Source: an uncultured Lachnospiraceae bacterium (GTDB lineage Bacteria > Bacillota > Clostridia > Lachnospirales > Lachnospiraceae). From it: a stretch of DNA of 64,000 nucleotides. Both the position numbers and the translations under genes were made by a program. The first letter of the stretch is position 1; each line of letters starts with the position of its first letter. The stretch lies in NCBI GenBank assembly GCA_910585905.1, contig CAJUID010000001.1, positions 62,001-126,000 of the forward strand. The letters are read 5' to 3'. Of this stretch, positions 42,586 through 50,922 are shown in pieces. The notes beneath the pieces were generated by a model. The model was not told the DNA's origin. It searched no databases and saw nothing but the letters and a program-made list of their open reading frames with translations.

Positions 42586-43395
42586 TTTCTGCATTTCAGC
42601 CTGCTTCTTTTCCAGAAATTCCTTTAAATCTCCCGTATTCCTATCCACATACTTAACAATAATCTTTGCAGCCATTGTCGTATTATCATTAATCGCAGTA
42701 GTTAGCTTGTCCAGTGTTTCCTCTGAAACCTCTGCAGGAGGAACCTCAATCGGCGGAATCTCGATTGGCGGAATTTCAATCGGTGGAATCTCCGGCGGCT
42801 CTGGCGGCAATACTGGCTTAGATACTGCCTCTGCCATATCACTTTGAGCTGCCTTTATCTCCTCACTAATCTGCTGAAGCATTTTTACCTTTTCAGTAAT
42901 CCCTTCTATCTCAGATGGTACGGCGGCCATTGGAACTGCCATATTATCCTGCGCTGCTTTTATCTCCTCGCTAATCTGCTGTAATGCGCGCACTTCTTCA
43001 TAAATCTTGCTAATCTCCCCGATTTCCGGCGGCATCTCAACCGTTGGAATCTCAATTTCATTCTGGGCATTTTTAATCTCTACACTCATCTGCTGTAATG
43101 CACGCACTTCCTTATAGATAGCCTTTTCAAACTGCAGAAGCTCATTTAATATGGTGTAAATGCGCTGTTCGTATTCCCCCTGCTGCTTCTTCTTGTCCTC
43201 CCCCCGGCCTTCTTTTAATAAAGAATAAAAACCATCTAATGCAAAATACGCCGCGGATAAAATAATAATTGCCAAGAGAACACTTAATACAATTCCAACA
43301 ACCGAAGTTGTAAAAATATCTTGGAATACAATTTCTGCAAGCACGCCTGCCACGCAGACCAGAGCTGACAAAAGCGTTGTTTTCTTCATTTCCAT
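42565..43395 (-). CDS. Membrane protein with coiled coils and IPPIE repeats
   Basis: 276 residues: two N-terminal membrane helices (LLSALVCVAGVLAEIVF and VVGIVLSVLLAIIILSAAYF), then a coiled region with three related segments (VRALQQMSVEIKNAQ, VRALQQISEEIKAAQ, VKMLQQISEEIKAAQ), a proline-rich rod of tandem IEIPPIEIPPIE units (about residues 200-222), and a C-terminal helix (DLKEFLEKKQAEMQKLLNKL). GGGAGG precedes the ATG. It is unrecognised; a cytoplasmic or cell-surface scaffold is possible. It sits just downstream of ahcY, 17 bases away. Confidence 0.8.
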   Translation of the reverse strand: MEMKKTTLLSALVCVAGVLAEIVFQDIFTTSVVGIVLSVLLAIIILSAAYFALDGFYSLLKEGRGEDKKKQQGEYEQRIYTILNELLQFEKAIYKEVRALQQMSVEIKNAQNEIEIPTVEMPPEIGEISKIYEEVRALQQISEEIKAAQDNMAVPMAAVPSEIEGITEKVKMLQQISEEIKAAQSDMAEAVSKPVLPPEPPEIPPIEIPPIEIPPIEVPPAEVSEETLDKLTTAINDNTTMAAKIIVKYVDRNTGDLKEFLEKKQAEMQKLLNKLH

Positions 43396-43411
43396 GGCTG
43401 CCTCCCGTTTT

Positions 43412-44656
43412 CTAAAGCGTTGAACTATTCAGATATTTTTCCTGGAAAGGTGTTAAGGTATCTATCTCCTTGTCCAGGAAGCGCAGTTTACGCTTTGCAA
43501 CCTCCAGATCAACTTCGCGTGGCACATCAATTAATTTTTCGGATAAAGAACCTTCATGTTCCACTAAGTATTTTGCACTCAATGCCTGAATTGCAAAGCT
43601 CATATCCATAATTTCAGCCGGATGCCCATCCCCTGCTGCCAGATTGACAAGGCGTCCCTCTGCCAGAACATAAATCCATACGCCAGTTGGAAGTTTATAA
43701 CCAATAATATTATTGCGCATCTCACCCTGCTCTACAGCAATTTCACGAAGGCGCTTCATATCAATTTCTACATCAAAATGACCAGCATTGCAGAGTATCG
43801 CACCTTCTTTCATTTCCATAAAGTCTTCCTCGTCAATAACTCCCGCACATCCTGTAACTGTGATAAAGAAATCTCCATACTTGGCAGCTTCTTTCATTGG
43901 CATTACCTCAAAACCATCCATAACAGCCTCAATTGCCTTAATCGGATCAATTTCTGTAACAATAACTCTTGCGCCAAGAGCCTTTGCGCGCATAGAAACG
44001 CCCTTACCGCACCAACCATATCCAGCTACTACAGCAATTTTCCCCGCAACAATTAAATTTGTCGTACGATTAATGCCGTCCCATACAGACTGCCCCGTTC
44101 CATAACGATTGTCAAATAAATGTTTACAGTCAGCATTATTTACCATAACCATCGGGAATTCCAACTGTTCAGCCGCTGCCATTGCCTGCAGACGGATAAT
44201 TCCTGTTGTCGTCTCCTCGCATCCGCCAATCACATAAGAAAGCTGGTCTTTTTTGGAAGTGTGCAGCATATGGACCAAATCACCGCCATCATCAATAATA
44301 ATATTTGCCTGATGGGAAAGAGTCTCAGAAATATGTGCCTCATACTCCTCATCTGTTGCACCGTGCCATGCATAAACATTTAACCCAGCCTTCACCAATG
44401 CTGCCGCAACATCATCCTGTGTTGACAAAGGATTGCTCCCTGTAATATACATTTCGGCACCGCCCGCTGCAAGAACCTTGCAGAGATATGCTGTCTTTGC
44501 CTCCAAATGGATGGAAAGTGCAATTTTCTTTCCTGCAAATGGCTTATCCTTTGAGAAATCCTCCTCTAAGCTCCTAAGAAGAGGACAATTCCTGCGCACC
44601 CACTCAATTTTGTGCTCACCGGAAGGTGCTAAATTAATATCACGAATCTGACTCAT
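43412..44656 (-). CDS. ahcY: Adenosylhomocysteinase
   Basis: 414 residues, the short bacterial/archaeal form. NAD-binding motif VAGYGWCGKGVSMRAKALGA, substrate loop ILCNAGHFDVEID, DDGGDLVHMLH, and the nearly invariant tail PFQEKYLNS. It splits S-adenosylhomocysteine into adenosine and homocysteine, relieving inhibition of methyltransferases. AGGAGG precedes the ATG. The gene upstream (zinc-ribbon) ends only 40 bases before. Confidence 0.97.
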   Translation of the reverse strand: MSQIRDINLAPSGEHKIEWVRRNCPLLRSLEEDFSKDKPFAGKKIALSIHLEAKTAYLCKVLAAGGAEMYITGSNPLSTQDDVAAALVKAGLNVYAWHGATDEEYEAHISETLSHQANIIIDDGGDLVHMLHTSKKDQLSYVIGGCEETTTGIIRLQAMAAAEQLEFPMVMVNNADCKHLFDNRYGTGQSVWDGINRTTNLIVAGKIAVVAGYGWCGKGVSMRAKALGARVIVTEIDPIKAIEAVMDGFEVMPMKEAAKYGDFFITVTGCAGVIDEEDFMEMKEGAILCNAGHFDVEIDMKRLREIAVEQGEMRNNIIGYKLPTGVWIYVLAEGRLVNLAAGDGHPAEIMDMSFAIQALSAKYLVEHEGSLSEKLIDVPREVDLEVAKRKLRFLDKEIDTLTPFQEKYLNSSTL

Positions 44657-44696
44657 AACAAAACCTCCTATTTTTTATCCAAACCAATATTTTTTA

Positions 44697-46448
44697 TTAT
44701 AGCATATTTTTCCATAAAATTCTAAAAAAATCACTGAAATCAATTTCTAATTTCTCCTGCACATCCTCTAATAGCTCTAAAATATCCATCTCAGACTGAT
44801 AGGCAGCCATGTCGCCGCTGTCATTCAAATCATAAACTGTATCGCTTTTTGACGGCTTTGTTGTCCCTAATTCAACATCACTATTCATCGTGACATGAAC
44901 CGTAACAAATGGCTCCTTACCTGCAAGAATTGTAATTTTCCCAGAGGACTCTTTCATATCTCCCCCACCCTCAATTTTCAAGAAATAATTTGCAAGCGAA
45001 GCCACTGCCTCAGTAGAATACGTAATTGTGCCGGACATCTTTCCCTCCGCATACTTTGAAAGGTCGTAATCTTCCATTGTTACTATTAACAGTTTCCCTG
45101 CAGAAAGCAGAGAATTATCAGTTAGATTCAGCGAGCCGTTAGTATCCAATGTAAATTCACCATTTACAATGCCTAACTTCTCCGTTCCCCTTCCATGCAG
45201 GCTTAATATTTCTTCCCCATCCGCTTCCACTGAAAATGTCAAGCCAAAATCATCGCCATCCCTTGGACATCTCATATCAATAATGCGTTCTTCCTGTTCG
45301 GAACCATCCTTCCAAGTTAATGTAATCTTACGCCCAATAATCCTGTCTTTGCTGTCAACCTGAACATCCATTACTGCCTCTATCTCACCAGCTTGTGTCC
45401 CCTCTATGCTGTCTAGCTCACGTTCTAACCTATCAGTATATTCTTGGTACGTATCCTGGCCCATATTTTCAACAATCTCTTTTATTGTTTGGTCACTTTC
45501 TAATGTTTCTACAAACTTCTTCGCTAATGTAGTAACTTCTTTATCCTCCAGAGTAACCGAATACTGGTCTGCTTTTTGTGAAACACCTTCTGCCTCACAC
45601 CCTCCTTCCGATTTTTTCACATTATTTGCACTTTTAATCAGAAGGTCAGTATAGCGCTCATAAATCTCCTTTATGTCATCTGTCTCAACTAGTATACTAT
45701 CCAAGTCATACAAAGGCAAAAATGTCCCCGCCAACGCAATATTCAAATCTTCCACACTGCTGTCAGCCTCTGCACCGTCCAAGCTGCCTCCCTCCTGGTC
45801 AACTTCTGCTGTCTTTTCGCTGCTAAGTATGTCAGATATATCAAGATATGATTGACTAAGCTCTGGAATCTGATAATACGCTTTTTTATCTTTCCAATCC
45901 ATATAAGTATTGAAAGTAAGAAGGTCACTTCCATTTCCCCTAAGCTTCATCTGATTAGAATATGCCTTGCCCTCCTTACCTGTAAGAAGGTTTAATTCCA
46001 GGTTCTTAACATTAGTAATATCTAGTCCTGTTAAAGACAGAAGCGACTTTGCAGTATTAGAAGCCTCAATCTTCATTTTGATTTCTTTTGCATAGGAATC
46101 CCCTGCGAAACTTTCCCGAAACTTATCATAATATCCCAAAATAAGCTTTTCGCCGCTATCGCGGTTCTTTGTTTCCACATACTGATAATACTCCGCAGGA
46201 CTCATACCTGCCTTTTTTATCATACCAATAACTTTCGCCCCGGCAACTGTTCCCAAAGCAAGTACAGCAATCAACGCTATTGCAATCCCTATTTTAAACC
46301 CGCTGGATTTTTTCGGTTTTTTCACGTGATTTGGCAAAGCCCCCAGCTGTTCTTTTTCGTTCTCAACCTGATTCTCTGCCTGCTGCCCACAGACTGGGCA
46401 AAACTTCTCCCCCGGCTGCATCTTGGCACCACAATTATTACACTTCAT
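44697..46448 (-). CDS. Zinc-ribbon membrane protein with a large extracytoplasmic domain
   Basis: 583 residues. N-terminal zinc ribbon MKCNNCGAKMQPGEKFCPVCG, a basic linker, one membrane helix (IGIAIALIAVLALGTVAGA), then about 500 residues outside the membrane with strands and helices, without catalytic motifs recognised. The architecture is common in Clostridia and unassigned. Start 46448 has ATGAGG ten bases upstream, inside the conserved hairpin leader; the ATG at 46460 would put that site within the gene. The next gene is ahcY. Confidence 0.85.
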   Translation of the reverse strand: MKCNNCGAKMQPGEKFCPVCGQQAENQVENEKEQLGALPNHVKKPKKSSGFKIGIAIALIAVLALGTVAGAKVIGMIKKAGMSPAEYYQYVETKNRDSGEKLILGYYDKFRESFAGDSYAKEIKMKIEASNTAKSLLSLTGLDITNVKNLELNLLTGKEGKAYSNQMKLRGNGSDLLTFNTYMDWKDKKAYYQIPELSQSYLDISDILSSEKTAEVDQEGGSLDGAEADSSVEDLNIALAGTFLPLYDLDSILVETDDIKEIYERYTDLLIKSANNVKKSEGGCEAEGVSQKADQYSVTLEDKEVTTLAKKFVETLESDQTIKEIVENMGQDTYQEYTDRLERELDSIEGTQAGEIEAVMDVQVDSKDRIIGRKITLTWKDGSEQEERIIDMRCPRDGDDFGLTFSVEADGEEILSLHGRGTEKLGIVNGEFTLDTNGSLNLTDNSLLSAGKLLIVTMEDYDLSKYAEGKMSGTITYSTEAVASLANYFLKIEGGGDMKESSGKITILAGKEPFVTVHVTMNSDVELGTTKPSKSDTVYDLNDSGDMAAYQSEMDILELLEDVQEKLEIDFSDFFRILWKNML

Positions 46449-46545
46449 AAAAATCCTCATTTCTGCACACGCTCTTTGTGCAAGCGAACGATATTCGCTT
46501 TAACGAGATTTGTGTCAAGTGTGCATGGGCACAAATCCCACATTT
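46449..46545 (-). promoter_or_regulatory. Structured leader before the zinc-ribbon gene (homolog of the araB leader)
   Basis: On the minus strand: GATTTGTG...CACAAATC (8-bp stem), GCGAA...TTCGC, then TGCACA-loop-TGTGCA (arms at 46482-46477 and 46469-46464) and GAAATGAGG before the start. The araB leader (61144-61220) has the same order of parts with compatible base changes. Confidence 0.65.
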
Positions 46546-46573
46546 GACAACATATTTCCACCACTCGTCTCTC

Positions 46574-49180
46574 TTAAATAAATTCCCTAATCTGCTGTTC
46601 CACACGTTTTACTTCCTCATAGAAATCCCTCGCAGATAGAAGCGCACATCCCTGGCCTCTGATAATCAACTGTTCCAACCCATCCGAAGTCGCAACAGTA
46701 ACATGATAATCCCGTCCTATCTTATGCGCCAACTTTTCAATATACTGGTCTGCTGTCTCCGCCTCTTTAGTATATACAACATGAATATTGTGATAATCTA
46801 ACATCTTCCCAATACTCCCCTGAACCCGATATGCATCAAACACCACGATCAGCGTACATTTCATATAGCCCTGATAGTTACACAGTATGTCCATCAGCTT
46901 TGTCCTTGCCGCATCTATATTTGTCTTTGCCAGCTCATTTAATTCTTCCCATGCAAAAACAATATTATAGCCATCTACCAAAAGATAACGTTCCCCTGAC
47001 TTTTTTGCAGACGTTTTCACCCTGCCTTCTTCAGCCACCTTTTTCTGCTGTTTTTTGTAAGGCCGTTTTCCCTCTTTCTGATTTGCAGAAGATGTCCTGC
47101 CAATAATCTGCAAAACCTCTTCCTCCCCCATAAAGTATTCCGTTTTCTCTGGCGGAACCCTTACCTGCCACTGCTCTGGCTCCTCATACGCCATCTGGCC
47201 ATTTTCCTGAACCGAAAGAGGCAGATGCATATACCTCTCTACCTCATACCATGGCACAATAAAACCAGCCCCATGGCTGCAAAAAACAGAACCTGTTGGA
47301 TTTTGCAGGTCACTGTCTGGATCATAGATGCTCTGTCCCAACACTTCCTCTGTATTATGGCATGGCAAATACCCTTTTAATGTACAAGTAAGCTGCCCGA
47401 GCCCTCTTGTATAAGAATTCACCTCTTGCTGGTAATTCCGCATTGTAGATACTGGGGCACTCCCCTGCAGTACACTCATCTGACCTTCCTGTTCCGGCAT
47501 CTGAAAACTCCCCTGCATCCGTTCCATATCCATCATAGCGCGCCCAACCATATCCGCTGGTATTTCCAGACGATAGTCATAGTAAGGCTCCAACAGCACA
47601 GACTCCGCCTTCATTAGCCCCTGCCTCACTGCACGATATGTTGCCTGCCTAAAATCGCCGCCCTCTGTGTGCTTTAGATGTGCCCTGCCCGCTACCAGCG
47701 TTATTTTCACATCAGTCAGTGCAGCTCCAAGTAAGACACCTGGATGTTCTCTTTCCTCCAAATGTGTACATATCAGGCGCTGCCAGTTCTTATCAAGCTC
47801 ATCCTCACTGCATTTTGACGCAATCTGAATCCCACTGCCAGTTTCCGCCGGCTCCATCAAGAGGTGTACCTCCGCATAATGGCGCAACGGCTCAAAATGC
47901 CCAACTCCCTCGACGCTGTTTTGTATCGTCTCTTTATAGACAATTTTCCCCGCGCCAAAATGCACATCAACTTGAAACCGCTCCCAAATGACACGCCTAA
48001 GTATTTCAATTTGAACTTCCCCCATAAGCTGTGCCTGAATCTCACCTGCATCTTCGTCCCACACAATCTTTAACTCCGGTTCTTCTTCTTCCAGTATCCG
48101 AAGCTTTGGCAAAAAACTATTTGCACTACAACCATCTGGAAGTTGCAGGCCATACGTCAGAACTGGTTCTAACACTGGAAGCTCAGAAGCTTCCTCCCCT
48201 CCAAGCCCCTGCCCCGGATATGTCCTGGTAAGCCCCGTAACGGCACAAACCATGCCTGCTTCCACATCATTTACACTTTCAAATCGTTCTCCCGAATAAA
48301 TCCGAATCTGGTTGACCTTTTCCTCCCATATCTCCCCTTCGTCCTCCCCTGGTTTTCTATTTGTCAGCACTTGCTTTACTGACAATGTACCTCCAGTAAC
48401 TTTTAGATACGTAAGACGGTTATTTTGCTCATCTCTTGCTATCTTAAAAACCTTCGCCCCAAAGTCCTTCGGATATTCTGGAATCATTGTATATTCTGCA
48501 AATCCCTGTAAAAATTCTTCAACGCCTGTCAGCTTTAGCGCAGAGCCAAAATAACATGGAAAAATCTTTCTTTTTTGGATGGATTTACGAAGATTTTCCT
48601 TCGCTATTGTTCCTGCTGCCAGGTATTCTTCCAAAAGATGTTCATCACACATAGCAGCTGATTCCATAAACGCATCCTCTTCCTCACGGAATACAATGCA
48701 ATTATCACTTAATTTCTCCTGTATTTGTGCAAAAACAGACGACTCCTCTACGCCATCCTGATCCATTTTATTGATAAAGAGAAATACCGGAATCTGGTAG
48801 CGCTCCAAAAGCCTCCATAATGTCATGGTATGCCCCTGCACTCCATCCGCACCACTGACCAGCAAAATAGCATAATCCAATACCTGTAGCGTTCTTTCCA
48901 TTTCAGCCGAAAAGTCTACATGCCCAGGAGTATCCAGTAGGATTATCTCACGGTCTCCTAATGTAAATACTGCCTCTTTTGAAAATATCGTAATCCCACG
49001 TTCCTTCTCAATCGCATTTGTATCTAAATAGGCATCCTGATTGTCTACACGACCGAGTTTCCGGATTTTTCCGCTTGTATATAGAATGCCTTCTGATAAT
49101 GTTGTCTTTCCCGCATCTACATGGGCAAGCAGACCTGTACAAATATACTGATTCTGTCTCCCATCTAATCTGCTGTTCAT
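46574..49180 (-). CDS. TetM-like ribosome-protection GTPase fused to a YacP/Rae1-type NYN nuclease
   Basis: 868 residues. Residues 1 to about 690 are a TetM/TetO/EF-G-like translation GTPase: G1 GLLAHVDAGKTTL, switch KERGITIFS, DTPGHVDF, NKMD, the domain III segment GEVQIEILRRVIWERFQVDV, and domains IV-V. A lysine-rich linker (KRPYKKQQKK) leads to a NYN domain (about 728-868) close to YacP/Rae1, with all four expected acids: LLVDGYNIVFAW, IVVFDAY, ETADQYIEKLA, VATSDGLEQ. Rae1 cuts mRNA in the ribosomal A site; TetM-type GTPases enter the A site. So this protein may bind stalled or drug-blocked ribosomes and cut the mRNA (inference). AAAGGGG precedes ATG 49180. Confidence 0.93.
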   Translation of the reverse strand: MNSRLDGRQNQYICTGLLAHVDAGKTTLSEGILYTSGKIRKLGRVDNQDAYLDTNAIEKERGITIFSKEAVFTLGDREIILLDTPGHVDFSAEMERTLQVLDYAILLVSGADGVQGHTMTLWRLLERYQIPVFLFINKMDQDGVEESSVFAQIQEKLSDNCIVFREEEDAFMESAAMCDEHLLEEYLAAGTIAKENLRKSIQKRKIFPCYFGSALKLTGVEEFLQGFAEYTMIPEYPKDFGAKVFKIARDEQNNRLTYLKVTGGTLSVKQVLTNRKPGEDEGEIWEEKVNQIRIYSGERFESVNDVEAGMVCAVTGLTRTYPGQGLGGEEASELPVLEPVLTYGLQLPDGCSANSFLPKLRILEEEEPELKIVWDEDAGEIQAQLMGEVQIEILRRVIWERFQVDVHFGAGKIVYKETIQNSVEGVGHFEPLRHYAEVHLLMEPAETGSGIQIASKCSEDELDKNWQRLICTHLEEREHPGVLLGAALTDVKITLVAGRAHLKHTEGGDFRQATYRAVRQGLMKAESVLLEPYYDYRLEIPADMVGRAMMDMERMQGSFQMPEQEGQMSVLQGSAPVSTMRNYQQEVNSYTRGLGQLTCTLKGYLPCHNTEEVLGQSIYDPDSDLQNPTGSVFCSHGAGFIVPWYEVERYMHLPLSVQENGQMAYEEPEQWQVRVPPEKTEYFMGEEEVLQIIGRTSSANQKEGKRPYKKQQKKVAEEGRVKTSAKKSGERYLLVDGYNIVFAWEELNELAKTNIDAARTKLMDILCNYQGYMKCTLIVVFDAYRVQGSIGKMLDYHNIHVVYTKEAETADQYIEKLAHKIGRDYHVTVATSDGLEQLIIRGQGCALLSARDFYEEVKRVEQQIREFI

Positions 49181-49456
49181 TGATATGCCCCTTTCTGCGA
49201 CCTGTAATATAAAACATGCTAGACGATTGCTTTTTGCAAACATGCTTTAGTATAACACAAGAGAGGCTATAAGTCGATTGTTAGATTGGTTAGTTATCAA
49301 GCCATTTTTCCTGTTGTAAACAAACTGCCTATATTACAAAAAGCATTTTCTATAAATTACCATGTTAATATCCATAACACCTATTGCCAGCCTATGCATA
49401 AAATGTATTTATATCATTTAATTCCACTATTTCATTGCAGAAACGGAGGCTATACA

Positions 49457-49939
49457 ATGCAGAATACAACTGTTTTTTCCCTTTCAAAACTAACTGCCGC
49501 CCCAGACGCATACGCAGTCATGAAAGGCGGCAGCTTATTTCCCAATATTATGGGCATCGCAAATTTTTATCAGACACAGTGGGGGATTGGGCTTCTGGTC
49601 GAAGTAGAATTCACCAATCTGCCAAACTCTCCTTCCCATTCACCACGTTTTCTTGGCATGCACCTGCATGAAAATGGAGATTGCTCAGATGACTTTGCAG
49701 ATACTGGAATGCACTATAATCCCACAGATGCCGTGCATCCATACCATATTGGCGATTTCCCATCCATTCTTAATAGCAACGGCTACGCATATGGAGCATT
49801 TTATGACAGTTTTCTTTCCATTCCTAAAATCCTCGGCCGTTCTGTCATACTCCACAGCAACCGTGATGACTTTACTACCCAACCGTCAGGGGATTCCGGT
49901 ACAAAAATCGCCTGCGGCGTAGTTACCAAAAACGCCTAA
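49457..49939 (+). CDS. Cu/Zn superoxide dismutase-like protein
   Basis: 160 residues of the SodC fold. Ligand motifs are all seen: GMHLHENGDC (two copper histidines), HYNP (bridging histidine), HPYHIGDFP (zinc histidine and aspartate) and ILHSNRDDF (fourth copper histidine), plus the CGVV end that would close the disulfide with the cysteine of NGDC. There is no signal peptide, so it would be cytosolic, which is unusual for SodC. CGGAGG precedes ATG 49457. It stands alone, divergent from the GTPase gene. Activity is inferred from the motifs. Confidence 0.85.
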   Translation: MQNTTVFSLSKLTAAPDAYAVMKGGSLFPNIMGIANFYQTQWGIGLLVEVEFTNLPNSPSHSPRFLGMHLHENGDCSDDFADTGMHYNPTDAVHPYHIGDFPSILNSNGYAYGAFYDSFLSIPKILGRSVILHSNRDDFTTQPSGDSGTKIACGVVTKNA

Positions 49940-49953
49940 TCTGTCATACCATC

Positions 49954-50895
49954 TTACTCTAATACCATACGCACTGTACCATACATCCCGGCATCATTTC
50001 CAAGCTCGGCCAAACGGAACTCCTTACCCTTATGAGGAGGCATGGCATTTTTTTCATACTGCTCCCTGATTACATCAATAACAGCCTGCCCGTTTTTCGA
50101 CACGCCGCCGCCAATAACAAATGCATCCGGGTCAACTACATTGGAAACATAAGAAAGCCCGATGCCCAGGTAGGCGGCAAATTCGTCCACAATTTCTTTT
50201 GCCATCTCGTCGCCTGCCTTATATGCATCAAAAATTTCCTTTCCCGTTATCTTAGTATGTTCACGCAGCATAGATGGCCTGTCTGTCCCTTCCACCAGTT
50301 CCTTCGCCCGCCGCATAATTGCAGTTGCAGAAGAATACTGCTCCAGGCATCCAGATTTCCCGCAGGTACAAGGGCGCTCCCCGCTTGTATTCATTGTCAT
50401 ATGCCCAATTTCACCAGCTGCGCCATTGCTTCCTGTCAAAATCTTTCCATCCAAGATTACGCCGCCGCCAACACCAGTTCCAAGTGTGACCATTACGATA
50501 TTATCAAAACCGCGCCCGCCGCCGCGCCATTGCTCTCCAAGGGCAGCTACATTTGCATCATTGCCGACTCTCACTTTCTCTACACCGGTAAGCTCCCTTA
50601 CCTTATCGGCAACCGAAAATACTCCCCAACCCAGGTTCACACACTTTAATACACGCCCATCCGCTGTAATCGGCCCCGGAACGCCCATTCCAATCCCCAG
50701 AATGTCTTCTTTGGAAATTCCTCTCTCTTGATTCTTTTCCTGAATGGATGCGACAATATCTGGCAAAACCTTTGAACCGGAATCTTCTTTCCTCGTCTCA
50801 ATTTCCCACTTGTCAAGCATGGTTCCTTCTCCGTCAAAAAGCCCCATCTTTACAGTTGTTCCGCCAATATCAATTCCATAAATATACTTCTCCAT
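49954..50895 (-). CDS. glcK: ROK-family glucokinase
   Basis: 313 residues: ATP site GIDIGGTTVKMGLFDGEG, GVPGPI, GNDANVAALGE, TLGTGVGGGVI, the catalytic EIGHM, and the ROK zinc motif CTCGKSGCLEQYSS. It would phosphorylate glucose to glucose 6-phosphate; ROK kinases can take other hexoses. AAAGGCGG lies upstream of the ATG. It is co-directional with the spermidine-synthase-like gene 28 bases away. Confidence 0.93.
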   Translation of the reverse strand: MEKYIYGIDIGGTTVKMGLFDGEGTMLDKWEIETRKEDSGSKVLPDIVASIQEKNQERGISKEDILGIGMGVPGPITADGRVLKCVNLGWGVFSVADKVRELTGVEKVRVGNDANVAALGEQWRGGGRGFDNIVMVTLGTGVGGGVILDGKILTGSNGAAGEIGHMTMNTSGERPCTCGKSGCLEQYSSATAIMRRAKELVEGTDRPSMLREHTKITGKEIFDAYKAGDEMAKEIVDEFAAYLGIGLSYVSNVVDPDAFVIGGGVSKNGQAVIDVIREQYEKNAMPPHKGKEFRLAELGNDAGMYGTVRMVLE

Positions 50896-50922
50896 GCCAA
50901 AACCGCCTTTCCTGTTTATCCT

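Noticed and set aside
46574..49180. Tetracycline-resistance gene call
   Set aside because: The GTPase part is TetM-like, but the C-terminal nuclease fusion and lack of mobile neighbours argue for a housekeeping or rescue role; resistance is not supported by sequence alone.
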